Position numbers and translations under genes: made by a program. Positions 18,685 through 27,901 of a stretch of DNA of 64,000 nt are shown in pieces (the stretch's first letter is position 1; every line of letters starts with the position of its first letter). The stretch comes from a bacterium (lineage in GTDB: Bacteria > Patescibacteriota > Gracilibacteria > JAUYGZ01). The stretch spans positions 62,001 to 126,000 of the forward strand of contig JAUYGZ010000008.1 of assembly GCA_030690415.1 (NCBI GenBank), in the 5' to 3' direction. The notes beneath the pieces were generated by a model that saw nothing but the letters and a program-made list of their open reading frames with translations, made no database searches and was not told the origin of the DNA.

Positions 18685-20055
18685 ATGCTCAAGCTCCTCC
18701 ACCGACTCCGAGCAAGATACCAATACCGTCACGAAGAAGCGGGTGGCTTCAAAAATCTAATCCTCCACACCGCCTTTGCACTCTCACTGACTTCGGGACT
18801 GAGCTATTTCCTGGGACTGGTCCGGGACAAAAGCTTCGCCTATACCTTTGGTGCTTCCGCTGAACTGGATGTCTACAACGCGGCTTTTGTGATTCCAGAT
18901 CTCTTCCTGGCGGTGCTGGTAACTTCTGCTTTGTCGGCCGCTTTCGTCCCCATCTTCAGCAACTTTGACGAACAGCAGAAGGCAAAGGCGATTCGGTATA
19001 CAAATCAGGTACTGAGCTATGGATTGCTTTTTTTAGCCATCGTATGTGCCGTCTTTGCCCTCATTTTGCCGAACATTGTTGATTTCTTGGTCCCAGGTTT
19101 TAACCATGAGCAGCAGGCTCAGTACATCAGCATCACCCGCCTCATGCTGATCAGTCCCTTTCTGTTTACGATTTCGAATACTTTTGGGAATGCTCTCATC
19201 AGCATCAAGGAATTCCTCTGGTACGGGCTCTCGCCCGTGATGTACAACCTGGGCATTGTGATGGGAGTTATTCTGTTCGTCCCTTCGATGGGTCTGATGG
19301 GCCTGGTGCTTGGAACTGTTCTTGGAGCATTCCTTCACCTGCTGATTCGAATCCCATCGATGATTCGCTACGGGTATCGCCCGCGGGTGGAGCTGGAGAT
19401 TACACCTGAAATCAGAGAAACCGTGCTGCTCATGCTGCCGAAGATCGCTCAGATCGGCATGTGGCAACTCCTACTCTGGTGGTTTGTTCGCTTGGCCAGT
19501 CAACTAGAGGAGGGAAGTGTGACCATCTATTCCTTCGCTAGGAACTTTCAGAGCGTCCCTGTCAGCTTGGTTGGAATCGCAATCGCCCTTGCCGCCTTTG
19601 CCAGGCTCTCCCATGTTGCTTCAAACCGGGATTATAAGGAGTTTGTGAAGACGGTGAAGGAAAAAACCCGGATCATCCTCCTCTATACGACTCCCGCAGC
19701 CCTGGCCATGGGCATTCTGAGTTATCCCATGGTGAATATTCTGCTCGGTGGAGGAAAGTTTGATGCCACTGCCGTATCGGCAACCGCAAGTCTACTGCTC
19801 GTCTACTGCCTCTCAATTCCCCTGGAAAGCCTCATGCACCTGCTCAGCAGGGCTCATTACGCCATGAAAAATACGCTCCGTCCCTCAGCTATTCATGTCT
19901 TTACCATTGCCATGACGATGCTCAGCTCCTCTCTGCTCTTGGGCCCCATCGGTCTCTTCGCCATTCCTGCAGGATTTACGGTGGGTCTCTTCCTTCAGAT
20001 TATTCTGCTGAAGCTGTCCCTGGCTCATCTGCTGCGTCGTCATCGTTCGGCATGA
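18685..20055 (+). CDS. murJ: Lipid II flippase MurJ/MviN
   Basis: SYFLGLVRDKSFAYTFGASAELDVYNAAFVIPDLF; 12+ hydrophobic segments. Confidence 0.93.
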   Translation: MLKLLHRLRARYQYRHEEAGGFKNLILHTAFALSLTSGLSYFLGLVRDKSFAYTFGASAELDVYNAAFVIPDLFLAVLVTSALSAAFVPIFSNFDEQQKAKAIRYTNQVLSYGLLFLAIVCAVFALILPNIVDFLVPGFNHEQQAQYISITRLMLISPFLFTISNTFGNALISIKEFLWYGLSPVMYNLGIVMGVILFVPSMGLMGLVLGTVLGAFLHLLIRIPSMIRYGYRPRVELEITPEIRETVLLMLPKIAQIGMWQLLLWWFVRLASQLEEGSVTIYSFARNFQSVPVSLVGIAIALAAFARLSHVASNRDYKEFVKTVKEKTRIILLYTTPAALAMGILSYPMVNILLGGGKFDATAVSATASLLLVYCLSIPLESLMHLLSRAHYAMKNTLRPSAIHVFTIAMTMLSSSLLLGPIGLFAIPAGFTVGLFLQIILLKLSLAHLLRRHRSA

Positions 20056-20821
20056 TGACAAGGACTCTTTTTTCGCCTTTTACGATTGCTTCGGAGTTCG
20101 TGAACACTTCGGGAACCAGATCGTGAATAGCATTGAGGAGAACATCATATGGGTAGACAAAATTTTCGCCCCGTCTGGTTCCGACATCATTGGTGATGAA
20201 GTGTTCTTCATCGTATCCGCGAACGACCAGCATATGGTAAAATGGCTCAGTGCCATTGAAAAAAGGATTTCCAAGGGCTCGACCTGAAGTCGGGACCAGA
20301 ACAGGAAATCCCTGAACGACCGCCTCTTTAATCTGGTCCACCGTGGGATTATCAATGATGAGATACTCCGTCAGTCCAAAGTACTTGGCTCCCATTTCGG
20401 CCGTCTCAGCAATACTGGTGTGTAAATACTGACCGAAATAAACCTCTTCCCATTCGATAAGCTTCAGGAGGTCCTGATGATAGCTTTCGATATCGGGTGA
20501 TTTCCCGGTTAAATAGTAATAGCCGAGAATCAAACTAGCCTCCTCGCAGGCTTCTTGATAGGGAAGTCCCCAGTCACCATACGGCGACTGAGAGAAAAAT
20601 TTCATATCGAGGTTGAATGACTTTGGCAGATCGGAAGGGGCATTCTTCGAGTCTGTTCTTTCTACAGGACTTCTCTCAATTACCCTTTTGGGAGTACTCA
20701 CCTGAACCTCAGACTTGTAAAAGCCTTCTCGAATATTATCAATCCAATCGCATCCACTGAGGCTCAGAGCGCAGAGGAGAACTAAGAGTAATTTGACGAG
20801 ATGGGGTTGGGGCAGCTTCAT
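20000..20821 (-). CDS. C39-like cysteine peptidase family lipoprotein (ORF opens at 20857)
   Basis: Lipobox LSLSGC; QEACEEASLILGYYYLTGK, FPVLVPTSGRALGNPFF, FYHMLVVRGYDEEHFITNDVGTRRG. Confidence 0.82.
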   Translation of the reverse strand: MKLPQPHLVKLLLVLLCALSLSGCDWIDNIREGFYKSEVQVSTPKRVIERSPVERTDSKNAPSDLPKSFNLDMKFFSQSPYGDWGLPYQEACEEASLILGYYYLTGKSPDIESYHQDLLKLIEWEEVYFGQYLHTSIAETAEMGAKYFGLTEYLIIDNPTVDQIKEAVVQGFPVLVPTSGRALGNPFFNGTEPFYHMLVVRGYDEEHFITNDVGTRRGENFVYPYDVLLNAIHDLVPEVFTNSEAIVKGEKRVLVIMPNDDDAADEPGTASAE

Positions 20822-20841
20822 AGCATATATTATCAGAATCT

Positions 20842-21060
20842 CTACAATAAAATCCACTCTCTCCTTAAAACTCCAGCTTGTTTTAGGATTCTGATGAGAA
20901 GGTCTGTGCTAATATCGGATCTATGAGGGTTAGGTATCCTTACGTCACATTCATCCCTCGACATGAACATGTGTTTTCCCCCTGAGAAAGGACCTTAAAA
21001 TCCTATTTTCTGAAGTTTCTTGATGAATTTTTCTCTGCTAATAGGACCAATTTTTGTCAT
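20842..21060 (-). pseudogene. hicA: HicA-like toxin interrupted by one in-frame TAA codon (20995-20997)
   Basis: Reverse strand reads MTKIGPISREKFIKKLQKIGF*GPFSGGKHMFMSRDECDVRIPNPHRSDISTDLLIRILKQAGVLRREWILL*, same frame throughout; ATGA overlap with hicB stop. Confidence 0.75.
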
Positions 21061-21302
21061 TTCGACAGGAGAGTATTAAGATCAAACTTTTTGGTAGTTG
21101 GCAAAAATTGTTTCTTTCTCAATTTGAGGATCATCCATTCTTCTAAAACCTCGCGGAGAGTTTCTTCACACTCTTTTAAAGTTTTTCCTTGTGCCCAAAC
21201 CCCCTTAAAGCCCTTAATGAATCCGTAATAGGGTTCATCATCTTTAATCAGCTCAAAGACAGCGAGTTTGCTCATCACATATTGGACATAGTCTGTGAAC
21301 AT
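21057..21302 (-). CDS. hicB: HicB-like antitoxin
   Basis: DDEPYYGFIKGFKGVWAQGKTLKECEETLREVLEEWMILKL resembles HicB; adjacent HicA remnant. Confidence 0.75.
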   Translation of the reverse strand: MFTDYVQYVMSKLAVFELIKDDEPYYGFIKGFKGVWAQGKTLKECEETLREVLEEWMILKLRKKQFLPTTKKFDLNTLLSK

Positions 21303-21358
21303 CGAATGGCATTAGTGAACAGATAGATTTTACACTCTCAGGAGATCTTCCACAATCC

Positions 21359-23149
21359 TCAGCCTACCATCTCCGTCTCCTCATTCATAAGCTCTTCGAA
21401 CTCGCGATAGAGCTGATCTGTCTCGTCCTGGATTTCCTTGTCTCTTGATCCGAGGATTTTGATTCGCTCGTAATTTTTTTCCTCGCAGGCTTTTTGAAGC
21501 TCTTTGGCGTTGGTATGGCGTTTCGTTTCGAATTGAGAGAGTTCTTTTTCAATCTGTTTTTGACGACTCTGGATCTTTCTCAGGCGCTTTTGATCCTCCT
21601 TCCGCTTCAGGTACTGTTCCTTGTTATCTGAATCTTTCCTCGCAAACTGGAAAACTCCTTCGTCCTCCTCCTCTGACCATCCTCCGGAGACCAGGAAATC
21701 TGTGTAGGTCTCTTCCCGTACCGTAACCTTCCCCTCGTCAAACACGACCAGTCGATTCGCCAGCCGGGAAATCATGTCTTCATCATGAGACACGAAAACC
21801 ACGGCTCCCTTATACTCCTGCAAGGCCTTGATGAGGGCTTGACAGGACTCCATATCCAGATGATTCGTAGGCTCATCGAGGAAGATCACATGAGAGCTGA
21901 AAAGGATCACTTTACCCAGGCAAACCCTGCTCTTTTCACCTCCTGAAAGTTTTGAAATTTCCTTTTTTGCCGCGTCACCCGTGAAAAGCAGTGAACCGCA
22001 GAGGTTTCGAAGTTCTTGTTCTTTCACTCCCGGGAGCCTTCTGAGCTCCTCCAGGATGGTATTGGATTCATTCAGCTCCTCCTTGCTCTCCGCGCCGAAG
22101 TATCCCACTCTCAGCTCAGGGTATTGCTTCAGTTTCCCGTTTTTAGCCTCCAGTCTACCGCTCAGCAGCCGGAGAAGGGTTGATTTCCCTTTTCCGTTGC
22201 GTCCAATCACTCCAATACGGTCTCCCTGATTGATCGAGAGAGAAAAATCTTCGATCAGCAGTTTTCCCGGTTCGTATCCAAACTGAAGATTATGGGCTTT
22301 GAGAAGGACATTGCCGCTAAAAACCTTGCAGTGAAAGTGAAAGGCAATTTCGGGGATTTTCTCGAGCTTATCTCCCAGGTCCTGTTTCTCGAGCGATTTG
22401 ATGCGGGATTGAACCAGTCCGGCTGATCTGGCCCCGGCCCGGAAGTTGCGGATGAATTCTTCGGTTTTTTTGTTCTTCTTCTCCTGGTTTTGTCGGGTTT
22501 TTTCATAGATTTCTTCATCCATATGGATCTGGTCCATGACTTTCTGAGGCCCTCCAACCATCTTTCTCATTTTTCCCCGATGAACGGCGATCACATGAGT
22601 CACGACGTTTTCCATAAATTGCCGGTCGTGTGTCACCAGGATGAAGGCTCCTTTCCAGTCTCTCAAGAATCGAGAGAGCCAACGAAGGGTCAGGATATCG
22701 AGGTAGTTGGTGGGCTCATCCAGGAGGAGTAAGTGGGGCTCGGCAACCAAAGCTTCCGCCAGTCGGATTCGAATCTGGAATCCTGAAGAAAAATCTTTCG
22801 GTGACTTATCAAAGTCTGCCTCTGTAAACCCTAATCCCGTAAGGATTGTTTTAGCTTTCCAATCCTGGTCCTGGAGGCTGGCTGGAAGAGCGGAACAGAC
22901 TTGACCCAGCAGTGTCCCGTGCTCGAAATCCAGGTGCTGCTCGAGCGCTGAGACAACCAAGGTCTGTGGCATTTCTATCCCGTCATCCCGATCCTGGATC
23001 ATTTTGAGAAAGGTACTCTTTCCGGATCCGTTTCGGCCAATAAGTCCGATTTTTTCTTTCTCCCCAATGCGAAGATTGACGTCGATGAAGAGTTCTTGTT
23101 TGCCGTAGGACTTGCTGAGGTGTGAAACTCGGATCATGGTATGGTTCAC
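21359..23149 (-). CDS. ABC-F family ATPase (two ABC domains)
   Basis: GLIGRNGSGKST and GVIGRNGKGKST Walker A; LLLDEPTNYLD / IFLDEPTNHLD; LSGGEKSRVCLGK. Confidence 0.96.
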   Translation of the reverse strand: MNHTMIRVSHLSKSYGKQELFIDVNLRIGEKEKIGLIGRNGSGKSTFLKMIQDRDDGIEMPQTLVVSALEQHLDFEHGTLLGQVCSALPASLQDQDWKAKTILTGLGFTEADFDKSPKDFSSGFQIRIRLAEALVAEPHLLLLDEPTNYLDILTLRWLSRFLRDWKGAFILVTHDRQFMENVVTHVIAVHRGKMRKMVGGPQKVMDQIHMDEEIYEKTRQNQEKKNKKTEEFIRNFRAGARSAGLVQSRIKSLEKQDLGDKLEKIPEIAFHFHCKVFSGNVLLKAHNLQFGYEPGKLLIEDFSLSINQGDRIGVIGRNGKGKSTLLRLLSGRLEAKNGKLKQYPELRVGYFGAESKEELNESNTILEELRRLPGVKEQELRNLCGSLLFTGDAAKKEISKLSGGEKSRVCLGKVILFSSHVIFLDEPTNHLDMESCQALIKALQEYKGAVVFVSHDEDMISRLANRLVVFDEGKVTVREETYTDFLVSGGWSEEEDEGVFQFARKDSDNKEQYLKRKEDQKRLRKIQSRQKQIEKELSQFETKRHTNAKELQKACEEKNYERIKILGSRDKEIQDETDQLYREFEELMNEETEMVG

Positions 23150-23164
23150 TACTGCGGTATTGCT

Positions 23165-23662
23165 CTACCGACTTCTCCCCGGCCTTCTTCCCCGAGATGG
23201 GGTTTTCTTTTTTCGGGGTTGTGGCTTTCGCGATGGTTCTTCGAGGACATCCGGAGTGAGGATATAGGTCCGGTTTCGAGCTTTTGAATCCAGTGGCTTT
23301 TTGATCATTTCCTTTTGGGGAGGTTTTCGTTCCTTGTCCTTCACCGAAATGACTGTGCAGTCAGGGATTTTTGAAAATTCCGAACGATTGACTTCCTCCG
23401 CGCGGAAAAACAGGTCATGACTGAGTCCATTGAGCACCTTCAGGGTGTTTTCCTTATCATGATATCTGTTTTCCGCCTTGTCAGCCGCTCCCCCAAATAG
23501 CCCGTCATCATTCCATCGTAGCTTGTGAACAGAAAAAAGGGGGCGCTCGTATCCGGTTCGCTCATCAGTCTTCACGGTTTGAATGTCCTTTTTGGTCTCG
23601 ATCTGATCGTCGCCAAGAATACTCATAAGAAATGGAAAATATCGAATTGGAGTATACCCCAA
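23165..23662 (-). CDS. Hypothetical basic protein
   Basis: ORF with Arg/Lys-rich tail; no family recognised. Confidence 0.5.
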   Translation of the reverse strand: MGYTPIRYFPFLMSILGDDQIETKKDIQTVKTDERTGYERPLFSVHKLRWNDDGLFGGAADKAENRYHDKENTLKVLNGLSHDLFFRAEEVNRSEFSKIPDCTVISVKDKERKPPQKEMIKKPLDSKARNRTYILTPDVLEEPSRKPQPRKKKTPSRGRRPGRSR

Positions 23663-23686
23663 CAGGAGGGCATCAAAAAGCGTGAA

Positions 23687-24649
23687 TCATTCTGAATCGG
23701 ATTGGGAAATCATTTTGACTTCACCAATTCCCTTTAACGGCCTGATACTGCCGGCATTTCCGATGGATAAGAGCCGCTCATTGATTTCCTGCCCCGTTTT
23801 CGAGACCGCGAGACCTCCTGTTGAGGTTTCCCGGATCGCAGGCGACATGTTTTTCGCGATGTTATTCATCGCCATCACAACCTCATCGAAGGGAACTACG
23901 GACTCGATACCTGCGTAGCTCATGTCACTGGCCGTCATGGCGTGACAGACTCCGATCGCGTTTCGTTTGGCGCAGGGGACTTCAACCAGTCCCGCGATGG
24001 GGTCACAGGCCAGACCCAGCATGTTTTTTAGGGCGAGAGCTGAAGCATTGATGCTCTGCTGAGGAGTCATGCCTCTCAATTCGGAAATCGCCGCCGCCGC
24101 CATGGCACTCGAAGCTCCAACTTCCGCCTGACACCCTGCCTTGGCTGCTGAGAAGGTGGAAATATGAGCAATCACCATACCAACTCCTGCGGAAGTCAGC
24201 AGTGCCCGTGCAATCGTTTCATCGTCAAATCCCAAATCTTCCTGCATGGCAATGAGAAGTCCGGGAATAATACCTGAAGATCCTGCCGTGGGTGCGGCGA
24301 CAATGGTGCCCATGGCCGCGTTACAGCCCATCACCGAAAGCGCGTACGCGCAGGCTTTGACCATCAGTGGACTGAGGAGCATCTGATCATTTCCGATTTT
24401 TTCCGACATTCTCTTCGCCTCATCTTTGATCATCCCACTCTTACTCTCCTTCACCGTCATTCCCATATCTCGCGACTTCTTCATCACCTGGAGACGGTCA
24501 ATCGCATTGCTGATGACATCTTCAGAGGAGTGACCTGTCAGCTCCTGCTCCGTCTTGATGACCAGGTCGGAAATGCGACTCAGATCAGACTCTCGACTGA
24601 TGAGAGTGAGCATCCGTTCCGATGAATAGAAGAGGTAGCTATCAGCCAT
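23687..24649 (-). CDS. sdaAA: L-serine dehydratase, alpha subunit
   Basis: APTAGSSGIIPGLL, GCQAEVGASSAMAAAA, GLACDPIAGLVEVPCAKRNAIGV. Confidence 0.95.
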   Translation of the reverse strand: MADSYLFYSSERMLTLISRESDLSRISDLVIKTEQELTGHSSEDVISNAIDRLQVMKKSRDMGMTVKESKSGMIKDEAKRMSEKIGNDQMLLSPLMVKACAYALSVMGCNAAMGTIVAAPTAGSSGIIPGLLIAMQEDLGFDDETIARALLTSAGVGMVIAHISTFSAAKAGCQAEVGASSAMAAAAISELRGMTPQQSINASALALKNMLGLACDPIAGLVEVPCAKRNAIGVCHAMTASDMSYAGIESVVPFDEVVMAMNNIAKNMSPAIRETSTGGLAVSKTGQEINERLLSIGNAGSIRPLKGIGEVKMISQSDSE

Positions 24650-24655
24650 AAGGTA

Positions 24656-25345
24656 TTATGCGAAGTGTTGGTAATTGGAAATATGATTGAGAAAACGCAA
24701 AAAAATCACACCTTCTGTCGTCTCCAGGTCTTCGATAATCTTCGAATCAAAGTGTTCAAAGGTTTCTACCGTAAGCATCGAGAGTTCTTTGTAATGACTG
24801 ATATCAAATTTTACGATGTTCATATTCATCTGCTTCACCTTGTCCAAAATGCTGAGGGCGTCAGTCGTACGATTGCTCAGCATCACAATGAGACAGGAAT
24901 AAGACATATCGATCTGACAATCCACCTTGTCGATTTCCCGGATCACAATTTTCCCGCCCCCAATTGATTTTCCCCTCACGCGATGAAACGAACCGTCCGC
25001 ATTGGTCATCTCGATGCGCACTGAATTAGGATGAACCGTGTCCCCGAGATTTGAGGGGGATATGATGACCTTCATGCCCACCTGCTCGGCAAGTTCCGCG
25101 GCATTTCGTATCTGATCGGAGTGGGGAAGGAGTCCCAGCAAACCCCCAATGATGGCTTTATCGGTACAATGGCCTTCGTAGACCTGCCCAAAAGAACCAT
25201 GCAGGAGAAGCTTGACCTCTTTAGGCTGCTGACCATTGATAATCCTCGCGAAATACCCAATCTTGGCAGCGCCAGCGGTATGGGAGCTGGATGGGCCAAC
25301 CATGACCGGACCTATGACGTCAAAAACGCTCCAAGATTCAGACAT
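24656..25345 (-). CDS. sdaAB: L-serine dehydratase, beta subunit
   Basis: FDVIGPVMVGPSSSHTAGAAKIG; HGSFGQVYEGHCTDKAIIGGLLG. Confidence 0.95.
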   Translation of the reverse strand: MSESWSVFDVIGPVMVGPSSSHTAGAAKIGYFARIINGQQPKEVKLLLHGSFGQVYEGHCTDKAIIGGLLGLLPHSDQIRNAAELAEQVGMKVIISPSNLGDTVHPNSVRIEMTNADGSFHRVRGKSIGGGKIVIREIDKVDCQIDMSYSCLIVMLSNRTTDALSILDKVKQMNMNIVKFDISHYKELSMLTVETFEHFDSKIIEDLETTEGVIFLRFLNHISNYQHFA

Positions 25346-25416
25346 TTATCAGGGTAAATGATGCACCAACTATACCGTCAATGTACTATTTTTCAATTCA
25401 ATTTAGCCTCTTTGGA

Positions 25417-26379
25417 TCATCTGTAATCATCCGAACTCGTCTCCCGAATCCGATCCTTCCGGAGATTCTCCACCTGGTCTCTGATCCCATCCTCCAGCTG
25501 AACTGTCGGCACGTAGCCGAGGACTGAGCGAATTTTGTCGATGGAAGCGTGTTGGCCTTGGATATAGCCTTCTTTTACGGGGTTCTCGATGTATTGGGGC
25601 TGGACTGGCTTTCCGAAGGCTTTCGAAAGGGCTGAAACAATGTCGTTCAGGGAAGTTCCCTTTCCCGTGCCGATATTGAACACTTCGGCTCCTAATAATT
25701 GGGGATGCTCGATCGCTTTCGTAATACCCTGAACCACATCGCGAACGTTGGTGAAGTCACGAGTCTGAGATCCGTCACCGTAGATCACGGGAGCTAAATC
25801 ACGAGCGACATCCCAGGCGAACTGAGAAATGATGTTCGCATATTTCCCCTTGGCCTCTTCGTTGGGCCCATAGACACTCATAAATCGGAAGCCAATGATG
25901 TCCATCTCGGGGTACACCCGGTTGTAACACTCACCGCAGTGCTCATAGACTTCTTTCGTCACCGCATAGTGATTGAGAGGTCGCACCTGCTGGTCCTCGG
26001 TCAATGGCATGGGGTTGTTTCCATAGAGAGAAGATGTGGAAGCATAAAGCACTTTTTTCGTCCCATTTTTTCTGGCCCAGTCCAGGACCGTGACGAAGGA
26101 TTGGACGGAATTGACATAGCCCTGTACGAACCCGTCTCCCATAAACATCGGGGCTGATGAAGTGCCAGCAAGATGGAGTACAGTATCCACCGGATCAACC
26201 TTATTCAAATCGTCGGTATTGCAGGCATCTCCTCTTATGAATCTGATGTGCTGATCAAGGTTTCTTTCGTCACCGAGGAAAAGGTTATCCAATGCAGTGA
26301 TCTCAAAGCGTTCTTTGTTGAGATTGCAGAAGTTGGAGCCGATGAAACCGGCTCCGCCGGTGACGAGGATCTTTTTCAT
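25417..26379 (-). CDS. NAD-dependent epimerase/dehydratase (UDP-glucose 4-epimerase-like); ORF opens at 26439
   Basis: MKKILVTGGAGFIGSNF; YxxxK motif HYAVTKEVYEH; GDGSQTRDFTNVRDVV. Confidence 0.93.
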   Translation of the reverse strand: MKKILVTGGAGFIGSNFCNLNKERFEITALDNLFLGDERNLDQHIRFIRGDACNTDDLNKVDPVDTVLHLAGTSSAPMFMGDGFVQGYVNSVQSFVTVLDWARKNGTKKVLYASTSSLYGNNPMPLTEDQQVRPLNHYAVTKEVYEHCGECYNRVYPEMDIIGFRFMSVYGPNEEAKGKYANIISQFAWDVARDLAPVIYGDGSQTRDFTNVRDVVQGITKAIEHPQLLGAEVFNIGTGKGTSLNDIVSALSKAFGKPVQPQYIENPVKEGYIQGQHASIDKIRSVLGYVPTVQLEDGIRDQVENLRKDRIRETSSDDYR

Positions 26380-26383
26380 GTCA

Positions 26384-27766
26384 CTACAATTCTTTAACCG
26401 ATTCGAGAATTTTCTCAGCCGTCTTTGGCCCGACTCCATCGAGTGATTCTAGATCCGCTATCTTTGCCGCCTTCAGTTTTTCCACCGTGTCAATTCCAGC
26501 GGCAGTTAATGAACCTGCGATTTTTTCTGAAACGCCATCAACAGAAGTGAGGTCATCTCCTGGTAAAGCTTCCTCCTTATCATCCTTATCATCCTTATCG
26601 TCCTTCCCCATATCGTCCTTCTTCATAACATCTCCGAAAGCTCCCGGCGCATTATTCATTTCTTCATCCATATTTTCCATCCCGGGTGGAACCGGAAGCA
26701 GTTTTTTCATGGAAAGTCCGATTCGGTGGTCCTTAAGATCAAGCTTTATGACTTCGGCTTCGATTTCCTGGCCTACTTTCAGAACTTTGTCGATATCATC
26801 GATCTTTTCATGAGAAATCTCGGACAGGTGAATCAGTCCATTGATCTCATCCTCAAGCGTGACAAAGGCTCCGAAGGTCGTCAGTCGATTGACCTTGCCT
26901 TTCACCTTGGCTCCCATATCATACTTCTTCGCGGCCTCCTGCCAGGGGTCTGCTTGTAAACGCTTGACGGAGAGTGAAATCTTTTCTCCTTCCATACCGA
27001 TCACCATGACTTCTACCGGGTCGCCGAGTTTTCCGTAATCGGATGGATTGCGAACATGGCCCCAAGCGATTTCTGAGATATGCACCAGTCCCTCCAGACC
27101 ATCAAAAGCCACGAAGAGTCCAAACTTGACGATACCGGAAATCTTTCCCTTCACGACATCGCCCGCCTTTAGCTTGTGCAAACGATCAGATCGTCCTTCT
27201 TCTTCTGCTGCTCGTTCAGAAAGAATAAGTTTGCCGTTTTCTCGATCAATAGAGATAATTTTGACTCGAAACTTCTCCCCGATCAGATTTTGGAGACGTC
27301 TCAGGATTTCCTGTGAATTTGCTTCATTCACTCTAGGATAGTGCATTGGTGCCAACTGAGAAACGGGAAGAAATCCTTTGATCGAATCGATCTCCAGAAG
27401 CAATCCTCCCTTATTGGCCTCATCCACTTTGACATCGAAGACTTTTCCTTCGTTATACATTTTTTCGAATCGATCCCAGGCTGTGTTTTGAGCTGCTTTT
27501 CGGAGTGAGAGGACAAAAAAACCTTCGTCATTCTCATCTTCCACGACAACCGCTTGTATTTCGTCTCCTTTCTCAACAGTTTTGTAGGTCCCGGCACTAT
27601 CGTGGGTTTCACGACCGGAAATAATTCCAACGGCCTGTCCCTGACACAAATCAACCAGGCAACGATTCTTGGATCGATCGAGAACAATACCGGTAACAAG
27701 GTCTCCCGGCTTGGGAAAAGGATTTTCCTGGGCGGCCGTAACCGCCATGAGCATGACATCATCCAT
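26384..27766 (-). CDS. S1 RNA-binding domain protein (four S1 repeats, RpsA-like) with C-terminal helix-hairpin-helix domain; ORF opens at 27850
   Basis: Repeated KLKAGDVVKGKISGIVKFGLFVAFDGLEGLVHISEI units; tail SVDGVSEKIAGSLTAAGIDTVEKLKAAKIADLESLDGVGPKTAEKIL. Confidence 0.9.
   Translation of the reverse strand: MDDVMLMAVTAAQENPFPKPGDLVTGIVLDRSKNRCLVDLCQGQAVGIISGRETHDSAGTYKTVEKGDEIQAVVVEDENDEGFFVLSLRKAAQNTAWDRFEKMYNEGKVFDVKVDEANKGGLLLEIDSIKGFLPVSQLAPMHYPRVNEANSQEILRRLQNLIGEKFRVKIISIDRENGKLILSERAAEEEGRSDRLHKLKAGDVVKGKISGIVKFGLFVAFDGLEGLVHISEIAWGHVRNPSDYGKLGDPVEVMVIGMEGEKISLSVKRLQADPWQEAAKKYDMGAKVKGKVNRLTTFGAFVTLEDEINGLIHLSEISHEKIDDIDKVLKVGQEIEAEVIKLDLKDHRIGLSMKKLLPVPPGMENMDEEMNNAPGAFGDVMKKDDMGKDDKDDKDDKEEALPGDDLTSVDGVSEKIAGSLTAAGIDTVEKLKAAKIADLESLDGVGPKTAEKILESVKEL
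26571..26610 (+). repeat. Short nonamer tandem repeat (tccttatca-type) coding DDKDDKDDK
   Basis: tcctccttat catccttat catccttat cgtccttcccc; related tract at 38411-38441. Confidence 0.7.
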
Positions 27767-27901
27767 AAAACATTCACGCGATCTTGAGGAGTACAAAGGC
27801 CTTCCAGCTATGGCTCCGATCGCATGAGTGATCACAGCAAAGAAAGCCAAGGTATTATAATGAATATGGGAGTGGAGTAAAGGAGAATTGATAGACTCTC
27901 A

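Noticed and set aside
18552-18863. + strand ORF 103 aa
   Set aside because: Runs through tRNA-Arg (PVAQWIERSVAVREVVGSIPARRT is a typical tRNA mistranslation)
20842-21060. Stop-codon recoding (TAA as sense) to explain hicA
   Set aside because: TAA is used as a normal terminator for many genes in the window; a point nonsense mutation is simpler
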